From contig NC_033621.1 of the NCBI RefSeq assembly GCF_001540865.1, forward strand, positions 372,001-436,000: a stretch of DNA of 64,000 nucleotides, written 5' to 3'. Source of the DNA: Ananas comosus (lineage: Eukaryota; Streptophyta; Magnoliopsida; Poales; Bromeliaceae). Within the stretch, counting starts at the first letter, position 1. Every line of letters starts with the position of its first letter. Below the pieces are notes generated by a model that saw nothing but the letters and a program-made list of their open reading frames with translations, had not been told where the DNA came from and searched no databases. A program made the translations under genes and the position numbers. Below, piece by piece: positions 1 to 8,724 of this stretch.

Positions 1-146
1 GCCTTATAATTGAATAGCACAATCCATTTCACATTGACTGGAATCTCCACGATACTTAGCTCGCTCACTTCGTAGACCATGTACTGAGTTACAAATGAGG
101 AATTTTCTTGCTCTGAGCTGAAATCTGGTATGCTTCTGATTTGCAG

Positions 147-367
147 TGCTTATGGATAAGCATAAAGAGCAGGAGGCCATAAGGGAGCTGACGCGGGCGA
201 TTGCATTCAAAGCGGATCTTCACTTACTCCACCTGCGAGCCGCTTTCCACGAACACATCGGCGACATCACGAGCGCTCTTCGCGATTGCAGGGCTGCTCT
301 TTCCATGGACCCCAACCACCAGGAAATGCTCGAGCTTCATAATCGATTTCACAGCCAAGAACCGTAG
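147..367 (+). CDS. Terminal exon of an ETO1-like (ethylene overproducer) TPR protein, partial
   Basis: This is the last coding exon of a gene whose 5' part lies outside the window. A pyrimidine-rich tract ending in TTGCAG gives the splice acceptor at 146, and the frame closes with TAG at 365-367 after about 73 residues. The encoded tail has TPR-type helices with the phrases RAAFHEHIGD and DCRAALSMDPNHQEMLELHNR, and ends in SQEP. From memory this matches the C-terminal end of plant ETO1/EOL proteins. Those are BTB-TPR adaptors that bring type-2 ACC synthases to a CUL3 ubiquitin ligase and so restrain ethylene synthesis in the cytosol. Only the C-terminal TPR part is seen here, so the BTB domain cannot be checked. 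Another TPR protein is possible. Bases 1-146 are intron. Confidence 0.72.
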
Positions 368-795
368 CAATTACTGTGTACATAAACATATATCTATCTA
401 TATACACAATTAATATTGTTCCTGTTATGGTTCTGTTTTGCTATTGCACTGTCTTTTCTTTTCTTTTCTTTTTTTCAGGAAAAATCTTTTGTAAGTTTAT
501 TCTCTTCGTAATAAGTTATTTGGTTAGAAGTCGTTCAGGTAATATACATTTGCATTCCTATCCTCATCATGCATATCAATTGAGAGAAAAAGTTTGCTCT
601 CTTCGGTGAATTTACTCTGCACAGTGGATGTTCCTACATTTTTGAAATCACACGGAGAGATAATCAAGTTTACACATTGACTAGAAATCAAGTTTCGGCA
701 TTAACTGAAAACAGAAGCATTAGTTTTCTAAGAGACGCCAGCTAGTACTTACTTCTAATAAATTGACAGTGCAGTCTGGGAGAGGCAAAAATTTT
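368..795 (+). other. 3' flank of the ETO1-like gene
   Basis: AT-rich sequence without a credible reading frame. Its first few hundred bases are probably the 3' UTR of the upstream gene; no clear poly(A) signal decides where it ends. Confidence 0.4.
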
Positions 796-1240
796 ATGGA
801 CACATGTCCAAAATCTTTTTTTGAGGATAGTCTGGACCACGCGGGCCACAGTCCCCGCTGCTCTGCGCGACTGCGCCTCTCCCTCTCGGGAGAGCAGCGG
901 GTTTTTTTTCGGTGCACCATCATTTTTTACTTTAAAATTTTAATTTTAATTTTAATTTAATATAATAGATATATATTTTATAATATTTTAAAAAATATAT
1001 GCAAAAGAATTTTAAATTCTAAATTCTAAATTATTTTACATATATTTTAAAATGTCATAATATATATTATCAAATTATAATTAAAAATAAAAAATAAAAT
1101 TTTAAAACAAAACTAGTACACCGGGTGCACCAAAAAAAAAATTCTGACTGCTCTTCCCAACAGGACGGATGGGTCCGCGTGGCTCGTGTCCCACATGGCG
1201 CACATCCGGGAGTGGCCCCAACTAAGTTTGTTTGGGGCCA
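796..1240. mobile_element. Fold-back (MITE-like) element with an AT-rich centre
   Basis: Two GC-rich arms flank a strongly AT-rich core (about 920-1110). Read inward, the left arm has CCACGCGGG, AGAGCAG, a T-run and GGTGCACC (about 828-918). The reverse complement of the right arm has CCACGCGGA, AGAGCAG, a T-run and GGTGCACC (about 1123-1190). The order of motifs is preserved, so this is one long imperfect inverted repeat. The exact ends and any target duplication could not be fixed. Confidence 0.55.
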
Positions 1241-1370
1241 TTCCCCATATAATTTCTGTCCGGTTCACAGGTCCTGGTCCGCGGAACAATAATACGTCCA
1301 ACTAACGCTATACGACTGCACGCTAGCTTGCAGCATCAATACAATCAATACAAACAAGTGAAAGCCGAGT

Positions 1371-2030
1371 TGTACGGCACGCTCCCCGCATTTTTGGGGT
1401 TCGGTGGGGCCCACCAATGGGGGGTGTCGCGGGTTTTCGCTTTTTTTTTTTTTCTCCGCTCGCGTTGGCCTCCCGCCCCGCTCTCTCTCTCTCTCCACGT
1501 CCACCCTCCCCAATCCCCGCATCTTCCTCTCTCTCTCTCCGCCGTCCGATCTCATCGCCGAGATCCGCCGGGGTTCGTGGAGAGCCTGTACGGCATTTTC
1601 CCCGCGTTTAGGGGGTTCGTTGGGGTCCACCAGCGGAGGCATCGCGGGTTTCTCTCTCCGCGTTGCTCTCCGCGTCTTCCTCTCTCTCCCCGCCGTCCGA
1701 TCTCCTCGCCGAGATCCGCCGGGATTCGCGGCATGATCCTCCCCCGGGGAGATCTGCCGAGGATCTCCCCCGATCTCTCGCATCTAGCTTCTAGGCGTTT
1801 CGAGGGTCCGGTGGGGTCCACCAGCGAGGAGCGGGGGCGCCGGCGTGGTCGGGTGCGGGCGCGGGCGCGAGTCGGGGGCGCGAGCGGGCGCGCGTGCTGG
1901 CGCGAGTCGGCGCGGGCCAGGCGCGAGCTAGCGCGGGCCGGGCATGGGTGACGTGGCTCCCCACCTCTCTCTCTCCGATCTCCCCACGCGGCACGCGGAT
2001 CCGCCGGGATCCGCGGTGCGATCTGCGGGG
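1371..2030. repeat. GC-rich diverged tandem repeat, about 216-bp unit, three copies
   Basis: Unit 1 starts at 1371 and unit 2 at 1587, both with TGTACGGCA. Each then has CCCCGC, a GGGGTTCG-like stretch, GGGG(C/T)CCACCA, a CT-rich tract and CCGCCGTCCGATCTC followed by GCCGAGATCCGCCGGG. A more diverged third unit follows from about 1781, with GGTGGGGTCCACCAGCGAGG near 1810 and ATCCGCCGGGATCCGCGG near 2000. Long reading frames occur on both strands only because the sequence is GC-rich. One ambiguous base lies near 2055. Confidence 0.75.
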
Positions 2031-2055
2031 TTTTTTTTTCCCCTCCGCGCTGTCN

Positions 2056-2404
2056 CCCATTAAAGGTTATTATTATCTGCATATATATCTCTGTCTTTCT
2101 CAATTCTATCAATTTATATTTCTTTTCAAATTTTAATTAAAAGTTTCTTTCCTCTTCTTGCCTAATTTCATTAATTAAATACTCTAATTTCGAGCTTTTT
2201 TTTTTTTACTATTTCTTTGCTTATTTCTATCTAATTCAGACAATTAATATTTAAAGTAATATTATTTTTATTATTTCTTAATTTTTATATTTTATCAAAA
2301 TTATCCACAGCGAAGCGCGGATTCTTCACTTGTTTTCCATAACCGCTCAACCTTGAGATCCTCCTCCTCCTCCTCCTAACGCTTCCAACCCGGCCCACGA
2401 AACA
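2056..2404. other. AT-rich leader of the UGT gene, with a Helitron-like terminal motif
   Basis: AT-rich sequence. Near 2308-2331 it has a small GC hairpin (CAGCGAAGCGCGG) followed after a few bases by CACTTG, which is reminiscent of a decayed Helitron 3' end. A CCTCCT run at 2360-2378 lies in the probable 5' UTR just before the UGT start codon. No gene is seen. Confidence 0.3.
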
Positions 2405-3727
2405 ATGGCGTTAAGCAACAGCAGCAGCAGCAGCGATAGGAATAGGAAGCTCCGGGTGTTCTTCATGCCGTTCTTCGCGTCGGGGCACATGATCCCCATG
2501 ACGGACGTGGCGCGCCTCGTGGCGTTGCGCTTCCCCGGGGAGGTGGAGCCGACCATGGTGGTCACCCCGGCCAACGCCGCGCTCATCGCTCCCTCCCTCC
2601 GCGGCTCCCCCGGCGTCCTCGTCCTCACCTACCCCTTCCCCTCCGTGGGCCTCCCTCCGGGCGTCGAGAACCTCTCCTCCGCCCCCGCCGCCGAGACCTG
2701 GCGCATCTACCGCGCCGTCGACGAGTCCCGCGCCGTCCACGCCGACCTCCTCCGCCGCCACCGCCCCGACGCCGTCGTCTCCGACGTCGCCTTCTGGTGG
2801 ACCACCGCCCTCGCCGCCGAACTCGGCGTCCCCCGCCTCACCTTCTACCCCGTCGGCGTCTTCTCCCAGCTCGCCCTGACCAACCTCTTCAAGATCCGCG
2901 CCCGCATCATGGCCTCCGACGCGCAGCCGGTCGAGGTTCCGGACTTGCCGGGCCCGCACCGCATCCGCATCCCCAAGTCGGAGCTGCCCGACTTCCTGGT
3001 CAGCGACGACCACCTCACGGCCGCGTGGCCGCGCATCAGGGAGGCGCAGGAGCGGGGCTACGGCTGCGTGGTCAACACCTTCTACGAGCTGGAGCCCGAC
3101 TACTGCGACCGCTATCGCAGGACGGAGGCCAAGCGCGCCTACTTCGTGGGCCCCGTCGCCCTCTCTCTCTACGGCGGGAGCGAGAGCGCCGAGGAGCGCG
3201 GCGGCGGGGGGCCGGGTGCGCGCGAGGTGGTGGCGTGGCTGGACGCGCGGGAGGCGGGGTCGGTGGTGTTCGTGTGCTTCGGGAGCTGGTGCCACTTCAG
3301 TGCGGCGCAGCTCGGGGAGCTGGCGAGGGGGCTGGAGCTGTCCGGGAAGGCGTTCCTGTGGGCGGTGAGGGAGGGCGGCGGCGCGGCGGAGGAGTGGACG
3401 GCGGAGGAGTTCGAGCAGTTCATCAACGAGACGCTGGTGGCGGAGGTGGTTGGGTTCGGCGAGAAGGTGTGGGGGGAGGGGAGGCGGAGCGCGAGGGAGG
3501 TGGAGGGGGAGGTGGTGCCCGCGGAGGCCATCGCGACGGCGGTGACCCGATTCATGGAGGGAGAAGAGGGGGCGGAGAGGGCGCGGAGGAGGGCGTCGGA
3601 GGTGGCGGAGAAGGCCAGGGCTGCCGTGGCCGAGGGAGGCTCGTCGTGGCGGGATCTGAGCCGTCTGATCGAGGATCTGTTGCGTGAGTGGCGGGGGGTA
3701 GAGCAGGAGGGAGCGGGGAACGCGTGA
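2405..3727 (+). CDS. UDP-glycosyltransferase (UGT73-like) lacking the PSPG donor-binding box; possibly non-functional
   Basis: Single-exon, very GC-rich frame of 440 residues starting at an ATG in AACAATGGC context. The N-terminal half is a typical family 1 plant UGT: the catalytic His is H28 in FFASGHMIPMTD, and its partner Asp is D127 in AVVSDVAFWW. The acceptor half continues to GSVVFVCFGSWCHFS and KAFLWAVRE (about residues 286-321). At residues 331-335 the protein passes from EEW directly to EFEQFINETLVAEV. In related UGT73 enzymes about 55-65 residues lie between these two blocks, including the PSPG box (WAPQ ... HCGWNS ... P) that binds the UDP-sugar. They are absent from the DNA and the frame stays open, so this is an in-frame internal deletion near 3395-3410. 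Family members are usually 480-500 residues. The product should be unable to bind UDP-sugar normally, so this is either a recent pseudogene or a protein with a changed role. The long open frame on the opposite strand is a GC-rich shadow. Confidence 0.85.
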   Translation: MALSNSSSSSDRNRKLRVFFMPFFASGHMIPMTDVARLVALRFPGEVEPTMVVTPANAALIAPSLRGSPGVLVLTYPFPSVGLPPGVENLSSAPAAETWRIYRAVDESRAVHADLLRRHRPDAVVSDVAFWWTTALAAELGVPRLTFYPVGVFSQLALTNLFKIRARIMASDAQPVEVPDLPGPHRIRIPKSELPDFLVSDDHLTAAWPRIREAQERGYGCVVNTFYELEPDYCDRYRRTEAKRAYFVGPVALSLYGGSESAEERGGGGPGAREVVAWLDAREAGSVVFVCFGSWCHFSAAQLGELARGLELSGKAFLWAVREGGGAAEEWTAEEFEQFINETLVAEVVGFGEKVWGEGRRSAREVEGEVVPAEAIATAVTRFMEGEEGAERARRRASEVAEKARAAVAEGGSSWRDLSRLIEDLLREWRGVEQEGAGNA

Positions 3728-4611
3728 GCGCGCGTCGCGGTAACGGCAGACTGGCGGTTGCGGGCGTTGCGTCAGGGACGTTACGCTCACACCTTTGCCT
3801 GGCTGCCTTGTCTCTGCTGACGTGGGCGATGCGTCAGGGACGTTACGCTCATACCTCTGCCTTTAGCTCTGCTGACGTCATCTACTTTCGTAATAATATA
3901 TGGGAATAAACTATGGCAGCTTCTAAATAAATAAATAAACAAAATAGTCTTAGGTTAACAAAATAGTAATGCTATAGATTTTCTCAAAATATTGTCCTTC
4001 AGATCAAACGTATGATGATGGTACCAACAGCAGCACAAGGAGGAATTCTACACTGTCACACTTACATCACATCATCAATAACAAGCCAATTACGTTTTTT
4101 CTTTTTAAACAAATGTATAATAAAAATACTTTTTTACAATCATGATGGGACATATATTATAATAAAAATATTTTTTTACAATTATGATGGGACATATATT
4201 TTTAAAAGAATTAATTTGATTGATTTGTTACGCCACGTCACTAATATACCCGTTGCATTCTAGAATTTTTCCAGCACCAAGTGCTGACCTTACAAACAAC
4301 TACTTTAAATTAAAGAATTTTTTTTTTTAAAAAAAAAAGCAACGGATAGTCGACACTGTCATCAGTGGTCTACTTATTAAAGATCATCAACAAACACAAG
4401 TACTCATATTATCATGTGGTACTTCGTTCACCAGTCCCAAAACAAAATTAGTACAATAAGATGCAGCATGTCCGCAAGTGATTTGCTCAAAGACAGTTAA
4501 CTCTCAAGTGTTTCTACAAATGCTTCCTAGATCAAGCGGATCAATTGCAGGGCGCCATCGATTTCAAGAAAACAAAATAAATAGTAATTATAGGAATATT
4601 TCACATAAGAG
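3728..4611. repeat. Spacer with two short tandem duplications
   Basis: After the UGT stop, a block starting GCGTCAGGGACGTTACGCTC at 3769 repeats at 3831 (period 62). Its second copy also ends in CTGCTGACGT. Further on, a 42-bp AT-rich unit beginning AATAAAAATA at 4119 repeats at 4161, with CATGATGGGACATATAT in the first copy and one base changed in the second. From about 4330 to 4611 the sequence is probably the 3' UTR of the minus-strand SICKLE-like gene. No coding region is seen. Confidence 0.6.
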
Positions 4612-7096
4612 TTATGTCTCGTCAACTGTCTCATTAAAAGACATATCAAGGTACTCGGCAAGACTAAGCTCGGAGTTCAACTTGCTAGCGCTTCGTTCGG
4701 GTTTGTTTTCCTTCGCAGCCAATGATTCAGGAAGCCAAGCCCGTGAGCCGCTCCTGGGCTCGAGTATATTCCCAACAATTGGCTGCATACTCTTCCAAGG
4801 ATCTTCCACCATGGACTTGCCATAGTGGTGCTCTGGCTCTTCCGAACCTGACTGGTTATTCACACTTGGGCGCCTCCCGCCACTTCCTCTCCCGCTACTT
4901 CCTCTCGGACTAAAGCCTTTGCCTCTTCCCGAGTATGAGTTAGAGCTATTTCTGATTGCCGTATAATTCATAGGACTACCTCCTTGATCGTAATTAGGGC
5001 TCTTAGAACCGCCTCTTGATGAGTTGGAATAGAAGCCGTGGACAGGAGTGTTACAAGGATTCGATGCACTTGGACCACTCGGAGGAGTTCCGCAGGGTCC
5101 TGATAAAGGGGTTTGGCAATGGATGGGGCCTCTCCATGAACTGCTTGGTGGTGGATATGGTGGTGCCTGAAATAGGCTGTGATCTGGGAATTGATAGTTA
5201 TGAGATTGGTGTGCTGGAGAAGGCTTTCCACCCATGTAATAGTTCCCTGCACCAGCTGAAACAAAAGATTGGTGTGCTGGAGAAGGGTTTCCACCCATGT
5301 AATAGTTCCTTGGACCAGCTGAAACAAAAGGAGAACAGAAAACATTAAACAAATTTGCACAAAGATGAGAAAGAAATCATGATTTTGCACTTTTGGGGGG
5401 AAAGGTTAGCTTATCCAGCAAGCAGCTTTTCTCAATTTTACAGACTAAGAAGTAGATACATTGCAATTCCTATTCTAAAACCATATGCCAACCAGATTGC
5501 AGGTTACACTGTAAATATGAAGTGAACAAACATATGTTCAGACAAAGATTATTTAGCTTCTACAGCGTGGTTCTTGTGTTAGTGCTAAAAGAACCAGACG
5601 AGGAACCTCACTTGTCTGAGCTTACAGGAGCACATTTGAAAAGAACAATCTTGCACTTGACTCCATCAAAAAGCATATTTGTTGCACTTCAACAGAATAA
5701 TAATCTTAAAGAACTGAACTAGGAGGGACTAGCCCAGCAAAACAGCTCTGTTCTGATAGAAGAAAATCCAAACTATGTACAAGATTCCCACCAAAGGCTA
5801 TGTGAGACCTTTAACTAACAATACTCCTGGTTTATTGCATGATTGATACTCCATTCCCAATACATCCACCACCAGGCCTACACGCATGGCTAGATCTACT
5901 ATATGCTCAAAATATTCATCAACTAAGGTTGGTATAAACATTCTTTCAGCAAATTACATGGCTGTGTTTTAGATATCTACCAGTTAAACAAAAATACATT
6001 TAACAGTTACCAGGTCATCAATATTTTTCTTGAGTTCACCAAAACTTGCAATATGTCCAACCATACTTTTATAACCATAGTTAATTAATTTGTCAACAGA
6101 AATTTTAAACAAGTTAATATCCTGCTGTATCCTTCAAAGAAAGCCAATATGCCTCAGAAACACGATATCAAAACCTAAATTTTCCCAACATTACATGAAT
6201 AAGAATTCTGTTTTCTGATCGGGAAACTTTCTTTATATTGTAGTCACTATTTACAAGTTTCTATGATCCAATTCAGTTTGCAATCAGAAGAATAGCTAAA
6301 GGCAACCAAATCAATTGGTACAAAAAGAAAAGCAAATTGGCTCCGAATCATTGGAAAAAGGAAAATAAACCAAACTGAATCAAGCTGAAGAATCAATTTT
6401 GATTCGGTTTTTGCTATGGGATTGAGTCTTCACTGATCACTAACATACTTAATTCCGACAAAACTCTAAAAGGGTTAAGAAGCTACTGATTCAAACACCC
6501 CCAAAGTAAAAGAGGCAGAAATAAAAAGAGGGGACACTTGATTAAGAGATGGAACACTTGATTAATACATAAATCCAAATGTAAACTAATCGACCGCTAT
6601 TATAGCTTTTCATACAACATCCATGGGTTCCAAGCTATTCAAGGTTAACAACGTTGCTCCAAAAATGAGTCTCCAATCACTTGAATCACCTATTGTCCGC
6701 AAAGCACGATTGTGCGGATGTCGTATTGCTGAAACTATTGTTGAAACTAGGGAAAAAGGATTGCTTGGATCTCCTCTCCGTAAAGGATTAGCAGGTCATA
6801 TAAATGTGCACAAGGATTATGAGAAAAATGCAAACAACAAATATTGGGAGCAACAACACATCCAAAGTTTTCTTGAGAGAGGGAGAGCTCGGCTATAACT
6901 AAGCACACTAGAAACAAACAGATGTTCACATAAAACAATAGTTTCGGGATAAATTTTATACATTGAGCATGAAAAGGCATCTCTTTACCGTTAATACGAG
7001 CTGGTGGGGATTAATTTAGTAGTATAGAGTGATACGCTATAAATTTGAGAAGCACAAACAGTTGCATCGAGAATTAGGGGTTAAAGGAAAGGATTG

Positions 7097-7136
<40 letters not shown>

Positions 7137-7389
7137 CATTAGGGCGAGCATATGGAGGGTTCGGAGACGGGGAGTGGTGGTGTGCGCTCTTCCTCTTAGA
7201 TCCGGAGAAGCCCCCCGTAGGGTTCGTGTAGTAGTCGAACCTCGGGGTCCGGGGCGAGGCCTCGGCGGCTTGCAGCGGCGGCGGCAGGAACGGAGTAGGG
7301 TGAGGGAGCGGCGACGCCGTAGGCGGTGGCGCGGATGCCTCCATGCGAAGGGATAGGAGCCTCTCCTTTCGCTTCGCTGAATCCTCCAT
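4612..7389 (-). CDS. SIC: SICKLE-like proline-rich protein (small-RNA/splicing factor), two exons
   Basis: Exon 1 is 7389-7137 and exon 2 is 5318-4612, with a 1.8-kb intron. The junction joins a phase-1 end (AAT G) to CT GGT, so the frame is kept. The product is about 320 residues. It starts MEDSAKRKERLLSLRMEAS, the charged N-terminal signature I associate with plant SICKLE proteins, followed by Pro-rich sequence and PRFDYYTNP. Exon 2 carries two copies of a 21-residue repeat ending YYMGG..PSPAHQS, Pro/Ser-rich stretches, a Gly/Arg-rich GRGKGFSPRG region, and the conserved tail DPWKSMQPIVGNI and SELSLAEYLDMSFNETVDE. Known for the family: Arabidopsis SICKLE is a nuclear protein needed for microRNA accumulation and normal splicing or lariat turnover. 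The start at 7389 is the first ATG of the frame. A long GA repeat lies directly behind the exon 1 donor site. Extra small exons in the intron are not excluded but are not needed. Confidence 0.8.
5204..5329 (-). repeat. 63-bp tandem duplication that includes the splice acceptor of the SICKLE-like gene
   Basis: Units lie at 5329-5267 and 5266-5204 on the minus strand. Each starts with TTTTGTTTCAG, which acts as polypyrimidine tract plus acceptor in the first unit and is coding (FVSA) in the second. The period of 63 is a multiple of three. Exon 2 could therefore begin at 5318 or 5255, and the two products would differ by exactly one 21-residue repeat. Confidence 0.85.
5330..7136 (-). other. Intron of the SICKLE-like gene
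   Basis: AT-rich intron with GT at 7136-7135 and AG at 5320-5319. A plus-strand open frame of about 90 codons at 6623-6898 has no family resemblance and is most likely chance. No RNA gene is recognised. Confidence 0.6.
7099..7133. repeat. (GA)n microsatellite next to the exon 1 donor site
   Basis: Uninterrupted GA dinucleotides begin two bases inside the intron (CT-repeat on the coding strand, directly after GTAC). Length variation here could affect use of the donor site. Confidence 0.9.
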
Positions 7390-8400
7390 GATCGCCACGA
7401 AGAAGAGGGAAACAAAGTTAGGGTTTTGATTTGGGGGGAGACGGGGTACTAAAGACTAAAGAGGGAGATAAACAGTAAATTTATGGAGAGAAACCGTATA
7501 CTATTCTAGTTGTGCGGATTGGTCGTTATATTTTTATTTGAGTTTATCGCTAGTAATTTGATTTATATTGCACTTAAGATTCTGATGGCAAAAAATATAA
7601 TTTTTTAATAATAATTAATTTATTTTATAATGAGGTAGTTGATTTATTTTAATTTACTTTCAATAGATTAAAAGAGTAATAGCCCTCACAATCCAAACTC
7701 TACCGCACCTTTATAAAAGTAAATTGAAATTTAAAAATAATTTTATTCCTACTTAAAAAATTAATTTAACCAAACATATTCTTAATTTTTAAAAATTTAT
7801 AAATTACTGTATTATAATATTTTTGAATTACATGTCAGTAATTTTACCCCAACTTGTTAAAAAAAAAAAACTATCCTCACACCTACTCCTACTCCTACTC
7901 CTACTCCATAAGTAAAATCCTATGCTTTAGTCCTAAAAAAAGCTAGGATCTCCACTTTTTATATCAATATTTTTCAATACTAAAATTTCAAAAAAAATTT
8001 ATAATTTTTTGGATTTAAAAAATTTAAAATATACATATTAAACATACTAATAGCATTTACAAAAAAAAAATTTATTTTATTAAAACAAAGCACGACATAG
8101 AAAAAGTTCACAATCTCCTATGATTTATCTTTTGAAAAATATATTAAATTCTGATCATGAAAAATATTTTAGTCCAGCACAATATGTATTATATTTTACT
8201 ATTGATATATTGTTATTTATATGCGTAGAATTTAAAAATTAAAATTTAGATTTTAATTATTATTTAAAATTTAAAATTTAATTATAATATTATTTAAAAT
8301 TTATAATTTAGAATTTAAAAAATTTAATGATGATGTCGTCAACTTACTAATAATGCTGTTGGGATCTAATAATGGGCTTAGTGCAGCAGCACTGTTGGCC
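7390..8400. other. Divergent intergenic region between the SICKLE-like and HSFA2 genes
   Basis: The first part is the leader and promoter side of the minus-strand SICKLE-like gene. The rest is AT-rich, with a short CTACTC repeat at about 7880-7905 and TTTAAA-type runs with inverted symmetry at about 8225-8320. No gene is seen. Confidence 0.45.
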
Positions 8401-8401
8401 A

Positions 8402-8545
8402 ACCAATAGCAGGGTCGCCACGCCGCTCGATGCTTCCAGAACCTTCCGACCAAAATATCACACGCCGCCCTTCACAGATCTCTCTAGAAGCTTCCGCGCG
8501 CTCGTGCGCGTGCGCATGGGACGAGGCTCCGCTATTTTAACCCCG
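8402..8545 (+). promoter_or_regulatory. Heat-inducible core promoter of the HSFA2 gene
   Basis: A CCAAT box lies at 8402-8406. A perfect three-unit heat shock element TTCCAGAACCTTC lies at 8434-8446, alternating TTC and GAA every five bases. A second element, GAAGCTTC at 8487-8494, has a partial third unit before it. A TATA-like CTATTTTAA follows at 8532-8540. The start codon is 185 bp further on, and no other ATG occurs in between. Confidence 0.8.
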
Positions 8546-8724
8546 TGGATCCTCCGCTTCCCCTCCTCGCAGAGATCAGCACCCAAAGCCCTCGCTAAGT
8601 TTGCTCACTCACTGCCCAAACTCTTGCTCTTGCTCTTTGAACTGCGACCACAACCTGCTTGCTTAAATTCCTCTACCAATTTTACCATTTCTCTTCGATT
8701 TTTCAGTGATTACCCAGCTGGGCC

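Noticed and set aside
1265..2136. Several overlapping long open frames on both strands
   Set aside because: Low-complexity Arg/Ser/Pro strings from the GC-rich tandem repeat; no family resemblance and no consistent start.
2411..3790. 459-codon open frame antisense to the UGT gene
   Set aside because: Arg/Pro/His-rich shadow caused by high GC at third codon positions; the sense strand carries clear UGT motifs.
6623..6898. 91-codon plus-strand frame in the SICKLE-like intron
   Set aside because: No recognisable domain, AT-rich context, inside an intron with well-defined ends.
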